DNA from: Grifola frondosa
Lineage: Eukaryota; Basidiomycota; Agaricomycetes; Polyporales; Grifolaceae
Length of the DNA: 64,000 bases
NCBI GenBank assembly: GCA_001683735.1
Contig: LUGG01000018.1
Coordinates: forward strand, 310,001 to 374,000
Direction: 5' to 3'
Shown here: positions 21,356-33,616 of the stretch, piece after piece
How the letters are laid out: each line of letters begins with the position of its first letter
How positions within the stretch are numbered: the stretch's first letter is position 1
Program-made: the position numbers and the translations under genes
Notes under the pieces: generated by a model
What the model was told of the DNA's origin: nothing
The model's input: only the letters and a program-made list of their open reading frames with translations
Database searches by the model: none

Positions 21356-23375
21356 CTACGGGTCATTCGCTGCAAAATCTGCATCCATGAACTCACCACC
21401 AGCTATGTTGTTAGTGGCATCATCTGTCATGCAGCATTCAATCTGTATGTATTCGAGGGCAGTCAGGAATGATCGAATACTGATGTAAGAATGAGTACTT
21501 ACCTCAATGCCTGTAACAAATCCTCTTGTAACTGCTGGCACACTGTGAACACGTTGAGGAATACTTCTCCCAACCATTGAGCACCTTGAGATGGTTGGCA
21601 TAGTGGGCCTTGTATGGATTTGTGTGCATTTCAACCAGGCAGTGAGTGCCCATCTTCCACTCATGAATAGTGCACTCAATCTGGGTAAGATAAGACTTAG
21701 ATAGGGCTGAGAAAGAGTAGTATAGTGAGCTTACTGCAGTCAGCACAAGGGCCCAACATTGGAAGAGGAAAGCTGAGCCGAAGTACTCAGCATAACAAAT
21801 GCCATCACTGTTGTCATCAAGGAACCAGATTCATGTGAAAATCTTCTTGATGATAGGGTTCCAGCAACAATGTAGTATGTTCGTGGGGATTCTGCATGCA
21901 AAATAAGCATCAACCATGAAGAAGAAACTCGACGTACAATGTGAGCAAAGATGGTCTTCTCTGATAGCAATGTGATGAGCGCACAGTTGTGTGCCTTAAC
22001 CTCATCAGTGTGCCCATTTTGAAAGCCATATCGATCTTGAACATAGTCTCATGCCGCAAACTTGATAGCACTGCAGACTTGGCTTGCACATGCATGAATC
22101 TTTCAAAGACTTAAGCATTGATAGCTACATGAATATTCTGACTGTACTCACCAGCGTACAATCCTCTGACTGTGGAACAGTGAAACACTCTTCTTCTTGC
22201 ATGCTACAGTGAAGGCTTCCACAACAAACCTGTCAGTCTCCTCAATGTTCACCCATGGTTTCTTGGTACAGACTATCAATTTGAAGTGAGGATAGGAAGC
22301 TGAAACTACACCCCTGCACTCTGCTTCAATTTGTAAAGTGCTATGACTTTTCTTCACTTTCTTCAGTGCCAGGGTGTTGTTGTCATTGTCATCATTGTCA
22401 TCCTCAGCGAGCTCATCAAACAGGTTGTCCTCCTCCTCATCATTGATAGTGATAGTGGTACCATCACTTGAGCACTACAGGATTCCAGGTATGAGACAGT
22501 AGGTCTAAGATATCAGACAAACAAGTACTCGCTGACATATTCTCTTTATCAGACATCAAGCCAGTGTTCAGTTGAGATACATGCAATGCAGGCATGTTCC
22601 CAGCATTCATGGCCATGACATGCAGGGCTGAGGATGGTACTAACTGCCCCCGGCATGCCAGCTTGCCTTGTGTGGCTGCAGTAGTTGGATTAGGAGATGG
22701 GGTGAATGGTTCGCATCGTGGGACACGATAAACAAGACTGTTTTTGCTGCGCTTGAGAATTAGTGGCAGTGCAAATGGCTTTGACATGATCTAGATCAAA
22801 CGTGTCTGTCAGTCACTTATCAAATAAAGGTTATGTGAGGAATTTCATATCATTTCAAAGCTGGAAGGCAGCTCCTGGTCTGCAAATGCTATGTCGAGCT
22901 TAGGATCATCTGCAGGATTATATCAGAAGTCTCCCACATGTATGCCAATTATCAACACACCCTCTGTCAATATGGGTGTTGCCACCAACACTGGCATCAT
23001 TACTGGCATAGGCATCGGGACCTGTGTCGTGGTCAACTTCGATAGCACTGGCATTGCCGATATGAGCATGACCAGTGGCATAATTGAGAGGGGCAACATC
23101 TGCATGGGCAGTGGCATCAATTGCATGGCCACCATGAATGCACTTTGTGCATCAGCTTGAGTCATCTGTGCAAATGCCATGTTCAGATAGCATTGCTGCC
23201 AAGGATTAGGGTGACTGAGAAATGGCCAGCCCAGATTGTTGTTTTGAGGCACTGTGGGGCCTGAAGTTGATGTCAAGAGAGAATTTGAAGCAAGCAAAGA
23301 GTGAGAATTTTCAGAGGTAGAAGGCGCTGTGGGACTAGGAGCTGTGAAAGTCAACATTGAGTTTAAAGAAGGCAT
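21356..23375 (-). CDS. DUF6532-like transposon-associated gene, probably fragmented
   Basis: A multi-exon minus-strand gene. The N-terminal part (23,375-22,923) is Met/Pro/Leu low-complexity. A middle exon carries an acidic stretch (NDEEEDNLFDELAEDDND) followed by LQIEAECRGVVSASYPHFKL and VNIEETDRFVVEAF. The C-terminal part reads FGSAFLFQCWALVLTA, then a GTAAGC...ACCCAG intron, then IECTIHEWKMGTHCLVEMH and NPYKAHYANHLKVLNGWEKY. This layout resembles the DUF6532 domain found in many basidiomycete proteins of unknown function (family recalled, not searched). It lies head-to-head with the Plavaka-type transposase, with about 400 bp between them. A second gene of the same element or a captured gene are both possible. 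Frame changes occur near 21,800-22,000, and the exact exon ends are uncertain. Confidence 0.5.
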
Positions 23376-23788
23376 CAGCAGATCTTCTTGAGCATGAGCT
23401 TGCTTGTGTGCCTGTTAGTGCTCGTGGCAGGCTTGCGACTTGATGATACTAGAACCTGTGTGAATTTAGGTGAGAAACACAAGGGATGTCATTGAAGTGG
23501 GTGTATAATGGGCCTTGATGCATAGTGTTGGGCGGGACTCATGCAGCCCTTGTTCACTTGGGATGGTGGGTTCTTGGGCAGCAAAATTGTCATCGACTGA
23601 CTTGGGGTGACTGAGCATATGATGCAAGTCAAAAGTGAGGATCAGCTAGGGCGAGAAAAATTGCATGGTACACACACCAGTAAACAATCACGTGAATGGC
23701 CAGAAGTGGCCAAAAATCGTCCTTTAGTCCTTGAGATCCTCAGCTTATCCCTTCGACACTCTTATAATGGCAGTGTGTCAATTTTGTC

Positions 23789-25583
23789 ATGCTTCATTCA
23801 AAAGCGAGAGTGCCATTCAACAACATCAGGTCCAATTTAGAGCTACAGGATGTTAGCAAAGACAGACACAATGGCGGATGGACCTTCTGGCACAATGTCA
23901 TGCAAGACAACATGCTGCAGGAGATGCTGAAGACACTTAGAACAGTTCTATCCAAGCAGGACCTGATGTGGAGGTTGACATGGATGTAGATTGTGTTGAG
24001 GAGCTGAACAATGCCATAGGGAATGAGCCTAATGATGCAGACATTGAGCTGAAGGATCCTGATGCAGCACTGCTGAGGAGAACTAGAGTGGACGAGATTA
24101 AAGATGATGAATATCCACATGCTCACTACATGCAACACCTGCCAATGATGAGCGATAACTTGGGAGTGTTGGGGCAAGCACCTACTCAGTTTGAGACCAT
24201 CTGAGATGATCAAATCTTGCAGAGTGATAAGATCTATGGGAGATTCACAAATGAGGAAGAGTGGGATCTGGCGAAGTGGTTGATAAAAAATGTAGGCAGG
24301 TGGACGAGTTTCTCAAATTGTCTATAGTGCGTATTATGCATTGATTAGCCCATTGAGCCAATTTGCTAATTTGGTACTTACAGATCCAAAAATGTGTTGA
24401 TCCCTCATTTTATAACAAAGACACTTTTCTGTGCAGCATTGACATGCTTCCCTGTGGAGTCGACTGGCAATGTCATAATATTCATCTCACTGGTGACTTA
24501 CCGGATTAAGAGGGTCATGTTCAGACTGAAAACCTAGAGCTCTGGTTCCGTGATCCTCTCAAGTGCATTCGGGAGCTCTTGAACAACCTGACATTTTGTG
24601 ATGTCACTTTTTATCTGCCTGAATGACAGTTTATTGATGTGAAGGGGAAGACATGAGTGATTGATGAGATGTAGACACCGGAGACTGGTGGTGGAATTTG
24701 CAGGTGAGCTTTGCAAGCCATGCTTAAAAATGCTGAAGCTTACCTTTGCAAAGCAAAAACTACCTCAGGGAGCCACTATTGCACCAGTGATCTTATTCTC
24801 TGATAAGACACACTTGTCACAATTTTGTGGAGACAAGAGTGCATGGCTGGTATATCTCACCATCGGTAATATTGTAAAAGCCACTCGGCGTGAAGTATCA
24901 TCACATGCAACTGTGCTTATTGGCTATCTACCTGTTAGGAAGCTCGACTGCTTCAGTGACAAAACCAGATCAGCAGCAAGATATTGCCTTCTTCACCACT
25001 GTATGAGAACCATCCTCTCTTCCATGGTGCAAGCTGGAGCTCAAGGCATCTTGATGACTTGTCCTGATGATTTCATGCATTCTATATGGTCCATTGTCGC
25101 CACATATGTGACCGATTACCTCGAGTAGTGTCTGATTGCATGCTGCATGGAAAATTGGTGTCCTATGTGCAAAGTTAGCCCAACTTGTCAAGGAAATCAT
25201 GAGGCTTACCCGAAGCATGACATCAACAAGACGATGAATCTTCTCATCAAACAAGAATTGAAAACTCACGACCCCAACTCCAAAGACAAGTTCAAGTCCC
25301 TTGGTTTGTGACCCATATATCCCCCTTTTGGAAAGATCTCCCATTCTCTGACATTTTCCAGTGGTTTATACCTGATCTATTACATCAGTTACACAAGGAA
25401 GTATTCAAAGATCACTTGGTCAAGTGGTGTGCTGTGATAATCAGTGATGAGGAGTTGGATGCAAGGTTTCGAGTGATGAGCCAGACCACAGAACTTTGCC
25501 ACTTCAAGCATGGCATCTTCACCATCTCACAATGGACCGGGCATGAACACAAGGAGATGGAAAAGGTCTTCTTGGGCTTGATG
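23789..25583 (+). pseudogene. Plavaka-type (CACTA) transposase, 5' part
   Basis: Plus-strand pieces in order are [107 protein letters not shown] and [18 protein letters not shown]. This is the core of the transposases named Plavaka in agaricomycetes, distant relatives of CACTA enzymes (recalled family). In-frame stops lie at 24,507 (TAA), 24,624 (TGA), 24,654 (TGA) and 24,672 (TAG), and frameshifts also occur. The gene is cut at 25,583 by the nested element and resumes at 33,617. Confidence 0.8.
25573..25583. repeat. Left 11-bp direct repeat flanking the nested element
   Basis: TGGGCTTGATG, repeated at 33,617-33,627. The codons on either side of the insert join as FLGLM|MGGAESH in the transposase frame, so this is the target site. 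The true duplication may be shorter than 11 bp. Confidence 0.75.
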
Positions 25584-25790
25584 CCCAGTGAGAACTCGAT
25601 CTGGTGGGAACTAGGTCTATGTAGTATGAGTGTTTGCCAGGATCGGCCATGTAGCTACAGCTAGTCACATATAAATCTAGCTCCGGTTTGGTTTTCGAAA
25701 AAGTCCAGCGCAAATCCAGTCCCCTGCCAGTGACCCAAATAGGTAACTCCTCTGGCAATATTCTTATCAAATAGACAGGATCATCACGTT

Positions 25791-25848
25791 CACCCGCCGT
25801 ACGAACTTTGAGCGTGCTTAATCTGGCTCAAAGTTCGTACGGTGGGTG
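25791..25848. repeat. Subterminal hairpin, 23-bp arms
   Basis: Arm 25,791-25,813 (ending GTACGAACTTTGAGC) pairs with arm 25,826-25,848 (starting GCTCAAAGTTCGTAC) with one mismatch, across a 12-base loop. It lies about 210 bases inside the left end of the nested element and may bind the transposase. Confidence 0.75.
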
Positions 25849-25999
25849 CACATGACTTACACAGACTTGTCTTCGCTTGGCCCAACATCAAAACTTGAGA
25901 GTACAGCTATGCATCGTTGAGCTCAATGAATGCATAACATCGATACAAGCACTACTCTGACCTCCACCTGTGTACATGGAATCCTCGTGTACATAGTCT

Positions 26000-26860
26000 G
26001 TTAGTTGGTGTTCGCGCTCAAGTCAGTGCTGCTGTGCTAGAGCACGGTCTCAACATGCTTGCCGAGGACATAGCAGAGGAAGCCCTCTGGTGGTGGCATG
26101 CTCCGCATACATACCCGTTCTTACCCAGCCAAGACCGCTTTCACTCACGCACACTAGGTCCATCATTGAGCAGCTCTGCTCCAATCCAGCAAGCCTGCCA
26201 TCATCCGCATACAGGCCTCCTTGTCCTTGTTCTCTCTGACCCCACCCCATCACTCACCACCTGCCTCATCTTCCATGGTATGACCTCTGGGGATGCAGCA
26301 CTGAGCCCTGGATCAGCCAAGAGCCCCTTCCTCTCTGCGCTCGAAAACTGTCCCTCACCCCGCTGCTGTTTGGTGCACCCGACATACGGCAGCGGGCCCT
26401 TGACACAAGTGAGAACCCAGGGCTGTTTGGCGACAGCCTGATAAAGAATCTGCCCAGTGCTCGGTGACAGTAGCAGTGGGAATTGCTGGCAGCATGCCGG
26501 ATGACAATATCACAACTGTGCGTCTCTGGCGCCACCCTGCATGCACGGTCACAGTCGTGCTTGCAGTATATGATGAGGTGCGCCTCTCCTACTTTGTTCT
26601 CATCCTCTCCCTCTCACTTCTCCGGCCCCAGCAGTGCACACTTCATGTTTGCAGTGGTACTCTGCCTCCGCCCCACATTGGAGATCGAGTTCGTGCATTG
26701 AATGTGTTCATGCTATGTAACCCCCCCATCTGCAGTCGATGCCAGTGTGCATAATGTGTGCATGGGCTCATCCTGCACATGCTAGCTGCGGCGGGTGCTG
26801 TTGCCCGCGAGCAATGACAAGGACATGCCAGTTTGGACCTGTGTCTTCAGCGGCTGGCCT
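26000..26860. other. GC-richer interval of the nested element, no assigned gene
   Basis: Open frames occur on both strands (for example 26,034-26,441 plus and 26,050-26,253 minus) but none has a recognised domain. The base composition is less CG-poor than the flanks, in keeping with a younger insert. Confidence 0.35.
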
Positions 26861-27023
26861 TTTACTACCTTACGACAACATGCAGAGCAAGGAGCCTACA
26901 TAGAGTAAGATATCACTTAGTAACATAATATATTTACATTGAAAGAAAGATGCAAATAGTTCTACTGTGTGCCACTAAGATTTCAGCACATCTACACGGC
27001 TACAAGTAATCCCCAACTTGCCA

Positions 27024-30000
27024 TCACTGTTCTAGAGTCTCCTCAGTAATTTCAGCCATCAGAGCAACTTCAAGTCTGAGCTTCTCAATTACAAAGTACC
27101 TTTCAATTTCGCCAACTACATGATGAATCTGACCTAACTGTTCTGCACGCTGTAGTGCTGAATTGTGTGGAACCATGCCTACAACGGACTTGATTTTTTT
27201 GATGTCAATGGCTATCCGTTCATCTTCTCGTGAGCATGATAACACTGTGCCGAATGAAACTGCAGTAAGAAGAGAATCTGGATCACTTTATGGCTGAAAC
27301 ATCATGAGTGTTCGGATATGGGAGTCATCTAGATTGTCGGATTGAACTTGGAAGTAGTATTGAACTTCTGCAAAGTGTACGTTGTCATTCTCGATGATCT
27401 GAATGAGAGTTAGTTGCATTGCTAAGATTATGACAAACAAATAGCACCTTGACATTTCTTGACATTCGCACTTTGTCAGGCTGTTTCCGTCCCTCCTTCC
27501 ACATTGACCGAGCGATCTGCCCATTTGGTAAGCGAAGGTGGGCCCATCGCATAACTTGCGGTGTCCAGTCACTCAGCTCATTCGGGAAGAATTCTCGAAT
27601 TGCGTGCCTCCTCATGAGTGACATTACGATCTTGCACATCTCGTGCATGCAGTAAAACATATCCATCTTCGAGCTTCAAGGCACTGTGTGGAATGATGGA
27701 AAGCCCGCGACTTGGATCAAGACTAGGAATCATGGCCTTGAGTGCATTGACCTGCTCCCTTTGCACTGCACACTGTGAGAGATTTGCATATGGATTGGAA
27801 TGCTGCTTTATCTCACTGCCCAAGTCTCCAATTATACGCTCCATTGGGAATTGGGTCATATAGATTGGAGGACCGAGTTGTGGCACCTGGTCAGCAAGAT
27901 GGGAGAGGGCATGGATGCTTTGTCGACAAAAGTGAATACGACTGGCTTTTTACTGGTAGTAGAAGGTCTCAAATTCCTCCAGGAATATGATGAGTAAAAT
28001 TCTAGCCTGTTGGAGCTGTTCGCGAGTGATGCTGCGCTGATGAAGGAGACGAATAGCAGCAACAAGCTTGCAGAAGTTCTGCCAAATTCTGTCAGGAAGG
28101 ATGCCATAAAGTAGGGCTGGTGCAAGACCATATATCCAAGTTAGGAATTCAATGAATTTGTAACCGCTGTTTACTCTCTCTGCTGGATTACAAGGTGGTC
28201 GATCAAATGAACCTGGAAGATATGGAGTGGCATCTGCCACTTCTTTTCCATGAGCCACCCATAGTGTAGCATTCCTAAGCACAGCAAAGTCCCAAGACTC
28301 TATGGTATCACCTTTATCACATGACATTGTACCACGCCAGAGACTGATCAAAAGATCAGTTAAATTGAGAGACACAAGATGCATGAGGTCGGCGGGGAAA
28401 AGAGCAGGGATTGGAAGTTGGTAGCGTGCATCTAATCCACTGAAAATGCTAGACTTGCAAGTTCCAGTTTTGAAATGTTGCTCCTTGTACTCTCCATCAT
28501 TCTGAGAATGAGTAAGATTGTAAAGGCCTTCCTGATATCTTGTTTGATATATATTAGCATAATCATATATTATGATAGATAATTATATGTACCTTTCACT
28601 TGTTTTGAGTGATGTCTCAGGCACAATATTGCGAACAAGTATATCATTGGTTTGACTCTGGAACATTTTAATCGACAGGATTAAGACATGCCGGATAATA
28701 GTGGTTTCCGCCAGCCTTACGTCGGCCTCGCAGTGGACAGAAAAGCCGACAGCCTGAAGCACCAAAATGACCCACCAGACCACTAAGCATGGCCATAGCG
28801 GGACCATCTGCAGTAGCCAAAGCAAGAAATGGATGAGAGATGAATGTGGCCTTGTCAATAGCATCCCAAATGTGCAACCCTTGTCGCTGTAAGCAGCAAG
28901 ATGATAAAGACCAGGAAATAGGAAGGAATCCAGATTCTTCGGCTTGTGAGGGCCTGGAATAACTCCACCAGGCAGAATATGCTCCTTTTTGTAATGAAAA
29001 CTTAGTGAATAGTTGAAGAAAATTTAGATGTAAATCTGACCTTTTTGTAATGAAGATTTGGTGAGTAGTCAAGGACAATCCAGATATAAACCCAACAATC
29101 AGAGAGTTTGCTCTCATATAATTGGGCACCATCCACTGAAAACATGAGAACCATGTCTTCTTTCTTGATTCTTCCATTATGTACTACCTCCAAAATATCG
29201 ATGCCATGAAAAGCATCTGAATAATGAGGAAGGTATTGTTTTTCAGTGAGCATCTGAATTGCAGCATTTACAACATCCATCTTGTAGCACATCTCCCCAG
29301 AACTCTGGATAGTGCGGCGAAGTGCCTGAAGCTGAAATCCAACTGGGATTGTATGAAAAACCTGCCATGGAACCTTTTTTCCAGGTTTAAGAGGATCATA
29401 ATGAGGTTCAGCACATAGAGGACATGTGTCCAAATCTTTGAAAGGACCTGTAAAGGCCACACACGAGTTTACACACATGTGTGATATGACGGAGGTGATT
29501 CTGCTAAGTTCCTTGACCTTCTGTTTGATCTGATGAAATGTATAGATCTCGCAGGATGGATCATAATGTTTCAGAGCATCTCAAATATCATTGTATGTTT
29601 GCTGTGATGCATGGCTCACCGCAAGGAAGATGTCCAATGAGAGATGAAGGATAGGATCCTCAATATCCAGTGACTCCTCGGCTGGATGGAGCAAGCGATG
29701 AAAATCTTCTTCTGAGAGACCACTATTCTCAAGTGTAGCAGTTTTGAGCTCCTGAATAAATTTGTCTGCTGTGGATATATCTGTAATTTTTGAGTCAAAA
29801 TTGTTCACATCAATTTCAACGGGATCCTATTGTTCATTAACAGGGTCATGATCACTGTTGTGGTTAGCCAGAGATTGATCAAGCAAGCTATTTGGATCAA
29901 CATCTTGCAATTCATCCTAGAGAATTTTATTAAAATACTATTTCAAAACAAGAGAAATATAATCAGTGCACTGACTTCATTTTTTTTCATCGACTTCATG

Positions 30001-30374
30001 ATCCATCTGTTCATCTTCAAAAACCTCTTCTTCTTCAGGTGTATTCATGAACTGCTGAATATTTGTAATAAGCTCAATCTTAGTGTGTATAAATATAATA
30101 ATTACAGCACCTCTTGTGAATCAATATCCATAGAGACATGTTCCAAGTCTTGATTTGGGCGATTGGTGCTATGTGTGATTTGAATATTTCTATCTGCTTG
30201 AGACGACAATGCTTTGAAACCGAGATGGTCCAGATAGGTGTCCCAGTGATGATCAATAACTTGCTTTGACTGGGCAATGTGGCGACTATGGGTGCGAGAG
30301 AACACCTGTCTCCAAATGCCCTTACAGCAAATCTCACAGTTGCAGTGCCAAGTTCCATCTGGGGCTTTAGGCAT
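27024..30374 (-). pseudogene. tnp2-type (CACTA-like) transposase
   Basis: Multi-exon minus-strand gene. It starts MPKAPDGTWHCNCEICCKG, with a Cys/His cluster ending SRTHSRH. A probable intron follows after DIDSQE (GTGCTG...TTCAG). The core contains MCVNSCVAFTGPFKDLDTCP, VPWQVFHTIPVGFQLQAL, MFSVDGAQLYESKLSDCWVY, FLALATADGPAMAMLSGLVG, LISLWRGTMSCDKGD, IYMTQFPMERIIGDLGSEI and a C-terminus ending AEITEETLEQ. These match the tnp2/Transposase_21-like transposases common in basidiomycete CACTA elements (recalled family). In-frame stops at 29,827 (TAG) and 29,581 (TGA), plus frame changes near 28,990 and 28,680, make it a recent pseudogene or an error-affected copy. It is divergent from the plus-strand gene at 31.2 kb inside the same element. 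Confidence 0.75.
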
Positions 30375-31211
30375 CTTGTGAAGTTGAGAATGATATAGGC
30401 AAGAGAGACAAAAACCAAGAATATGTATGATCAGTTCAAGTTCATGTTGGTGTTTGAGATGGGTCACATGTGGAGAGCGCTTGTGACATTGTCACTTCAC
30501 ATGGTGACAAGGCAAGCTGTCGCTGTTCGTGTCATTCGTCTTGTCATTCACTCATCGACTGTCCTGTCTTTCCCTACGATGGATGACCACGACCGCCACT
30601 CTCGGTTTTCTCTTAGCACTGGGAACCATAGTGGCTTATTTTCAAGGGAGCCTTCAAGTCACTCTCGTGGTCCCTCTTCCCTCGTGCTCCTTCACAGCTG
30701 AGTGCATACAGCCCATCCAGCTCTGGGAGTTTGGTCCCCATGCTTGGACATGCGTGAACGGAGGATGGTGCCAGCACCCACTCATCAATTCTCGATCTGT
30801 ATTCTCCGGTATTAAACAATAGCCCTGTTTAATCAACCTTCTCACTTCCAGAGAGGCACCATATGTTGTCGGAGAACAGGAGTGAGCTCTCCCACCAGAA
30901 TCGTCCGTCGTTGCCACCGCTCTCAAGCTATACGCCGGTACGTGCCTACAGCTAACTTCAAGATACCTGTTACTGATCGATCGATCGATCGACCAGCCTA
31001 TAGTCTGGGGCTCTCAGCCTCGACCTGTGCACAGGCATCATAGTCACATTGACCGATTCTTGGCCACTGAGGATATGATGGGCCCTGGTCAGTCATTAAA
31101 ATGTGAAAATGCAGCACTTACCGCCAAGAATGTTTTGTTGTGGTACGTTTCCCTTAACTTATCTCGCTGCTTATTCTAATCCTTTCACACAGAGGGTTCC
31201 TCAAGGATATC
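30375..31211. other. Divergent intergenic region of the nested element
   Basis: Separates the two divergent genes. It contains a short (GATC)n run at 30,973-30,993 and overlapping open frames without motifs around 30,423-30,926. It is the natural place for a bidirectional promoter, but no TATA box is obvious. Confidence 0.4.
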
Positions 31212-33120
31212 ATGGCTGCAATGCCAATGCTCCACTCGGTGGTCCCTATCCCATCCAACATACTCACCATGCCGTCGTCAACATCCGCTAGCACGAGTGC
31301 AAGCATGGACTCCCTGGCTTCAGTGGGAGATGCTATAGCTTACCCAGACAACACCATTCTTGTGCGTCCTGCGCCCACGCTGCTTGAGCACAATGACTTC
31401 TCTGCAGTCACCATATGGACTGGAGTCGATAAGAAGGATTTCAACCAAAAGTCAGCAACATCTGTTACTTCCAGCAAATCAGGACATTCAAATGGGACCC
31501 CTAAAGCATACGGATTCCTTCAGGATAGCAAAGGCAACCCACTCTCAGTTGAACGACTTGAGGAAATGTGCACGTTTGCGTACATGCTCTTCAATGAGCT
31601 TCTGTCACACGGTAAGGCTCCAGATATGTGGGGGCAAGCTACTGCTGTCGCCAACTGGTACTTCGAGTCAGAAATGTCCATTGCATTCGAGGAGTTCCAG
31701 TACTACTCAAACCCACCACACTGGAAAGCTCATGCCTTTGTGATGCTAGTGTATCCAACTTTTGCAGCAACCATCTGAAACAATGGGCGAAAGCCTGCAA
31801 TCAAGCTGGAGGGTTCCCCAACACCCTCATTTTCTTCATCAGATCCATCTGTGACACAATCCGATGCTTCTGTTGCCCCATCTGACTCAGTCTCACAAGT
31901 CGAATCAAATTTGTCACAGAAGGTCAACAGAAAATAGCGCGCACCTCCTCTTTTGGCTCCTGTGAACAAGGTTTTGAGGCGAACTCCTTCGCTCCCTGCA
32001 ATACAAAGCCCCCTGTATATTTCCTTCTTTTTCTAGCACTACATTCCACTAATATGTTTTTCTATTAGATCATCCGTGTCATTCCTGATCGAACGGGTGT
32101 CTTCTCCGGTACAGGGCCCTGTGGCTGCAACTTCCATGGAAATGACTTGGCTCCTGCCCCAGCATCGACAACAACAGCCCCAACTCCAACACTAGCATCG
32201 GCAGCAGCACCGACGCCAACAGCACCGTTGGTGATGGAGGTGCCATCGATGGTAGTGATAGCAGCGGTGGCCACAACAGCTGCAATGGCAATGATGGAAA
32301 CATCATTGTCGCAGTCTGTGCCACCTCCGGGGACAAGAACAGGGTTGAAGTTGTCAGATTTGATGCTTCCCCTGTCGGCATTCTCGTCTGGACTTCCTGT
32401 CAACCCACCATGGGTTTCACTCTCTGTCAACACTCCTGATTCATCCATTGTCAACAACTCGCTTGCGCCTGCCAGTCCTGCTACTTCGAGTGGGGTTGAT
32501 AACTTGCTGGCACCTGCTAGCACTGCCGCCTCATCTGGGACTAACCATTCGCTTGCACCCACTAATGCCACTGCCCCTTCCAATTCGCTCCCATCTGCTG
32601 ACTCTGCCCCTCCAGGTGGTATCATCAACTCACTCTCATCTGCCGACCCTACTGCTACCTCCTCATCCACCTCACCCATAATTCCCAAACCGTCTAAGCC
32701 CACCAGCAGTAGAAAATCGAAGCAAGTGGACCCATCGCTCAAATTGTGGCTGACAAGTGAGATTTCGGCAATGTAAGATACATTTATATATATATATTGT
32801 CTACTAAACTACTCCTACAGGAATGTATGTGGCCACAAATGGCATGTGGAGCATCCGGAGAGGTCAAAGAAGGATTTCAAGGCATACTGGAAGACTGTCA
32901 GCAAGGACGTCAAATCCCAGTATGGCGCATGCAGAAAGGCCATGGTTTGTTCTCATTTTCATTTTGCATATCGATACTGATATCAATTATCAATTTTCAG
33001 AAGGCTGAATACACCAAGTCGGTGGGGACCTTGCAAGAACGATACTATGTAGTGACCACTTCGCTGTCCGTCGCTCAGGTACGCCAACGTCAGTCTACTC
33101 ACCTGCACAGAATCTAATCT
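31212..33120 (+). CDS. Second gene of the nested element, unknown function, multi-exon
   Basis: The first exon contains the conserved block KAYGFLQDSKGNPLSVERLE followed by WGQATAVANWYFESEMSIAF, and passes one in-frame TGA near 31,776 where a Trp would fit. A Ser/Ala/Pro/Thr-rich segment follows (32,147-32,760) with repeats such as NNSLAPASPATSSG and DNLLAPASTAASSG. An intron (GTAAGATAC...CTACAG) leads to NVCGHKWHVEHPERSKKDFK and AYWKTVSKDVKSQYGACRKAM. A second intron (GTTTGTTC...TTTCAG) precedes KAEYTKSVGTLQERYYVVTT. Conserved ends around a disordered middle suggest a DNA-binding or accessory protein, like the second gene of plant CACTA elements. That role is inference only. Confidence 0.5.
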
Positions 33121-33537
33121 ATTACATGCTTTAGAGTGTCGCACGATTCATGTATATACATGTATGATAGCGGCATCCATGTGCTCCAACAGTGCATGGC
33201 CATGCGATTGACTGCGAAGGATTCAACATCCTTCTTCCCTATTGTCTTTTTGTCTTGTTTGCCTTCTGATCTTGTCGTCTATAAGTTGCCAGGAGCTGTG
33301 AAGAGTATGGTATTCATATGATGTTCCGATATTTTCGTATGCATGTGTGTAGTGTAGTATGGAATATATGTGTTGCACCTGCTATATCTCACTATATTCT
33401 GAGCTGGCACAAATTATAATAAATTTCCCGATGTCAAAAGCCATCTAGCTACATCGCGCATGTAGTGCATGTTCTAATACTGTGATGAAGCTATGTCTGA
33501 AGCCACGGTGCTATATATTTGGCTTCGAAGATACTGT

Positions 33538-33598
33538 AGAATCTAGTAAAATCCAGCAAAGTCTCCGTCATCCAAAATTCTGGACTACACTAGATTCT
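33538..33598. repeat. Subterminal hairpin at the right end of the nested element
   Basis: AGAATCTAGT....TCCAG at 33,538-33,556 pairs with CTGGA....ACTAGATTCT at 33,580-33,598. The 10-bp and 5-bp paired blocks are separated by a mismatched 4-base step. It ends 18 bases before the boundary and mirrors the hairpin near the left end, although the sequences differ. Confidence 0.65.
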
Positions 33599-33616
33599 GC
33601 TAGAATGACTTTCGGA

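Larger units (their letters stand above)
25584..33616. mobile_element. 8.03-kb nested element with two divergent genes
   Basis: Inserted inside the Plavaka-type transposase gene and flanked by TGGGCTTGATG on both sides. It contains a tnp2-type transposase on the minus strand (27,024-30,374) and a second gene on the plus strand (31,212-33,120). Each end carries a hairpin close to the boundary (25,791-25,848 and 33,538-33,598). I see no convincing terminal inverted repeat at the exact ends, so the boundaries rest on the duplicated target and the split reading frame. The content fits a CACTA/tnp2-class element with an accessory gene. Confidence 0.65.

Noticed and set aside
32147..32742. Gly/Val/Ala-rich minus-strand open frame
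   Set aside because: It is the reverse complement of the Ser/Ala/Pro repeat exon of the plus-strand transposon gene, which has splice sites and conserved neighbours.
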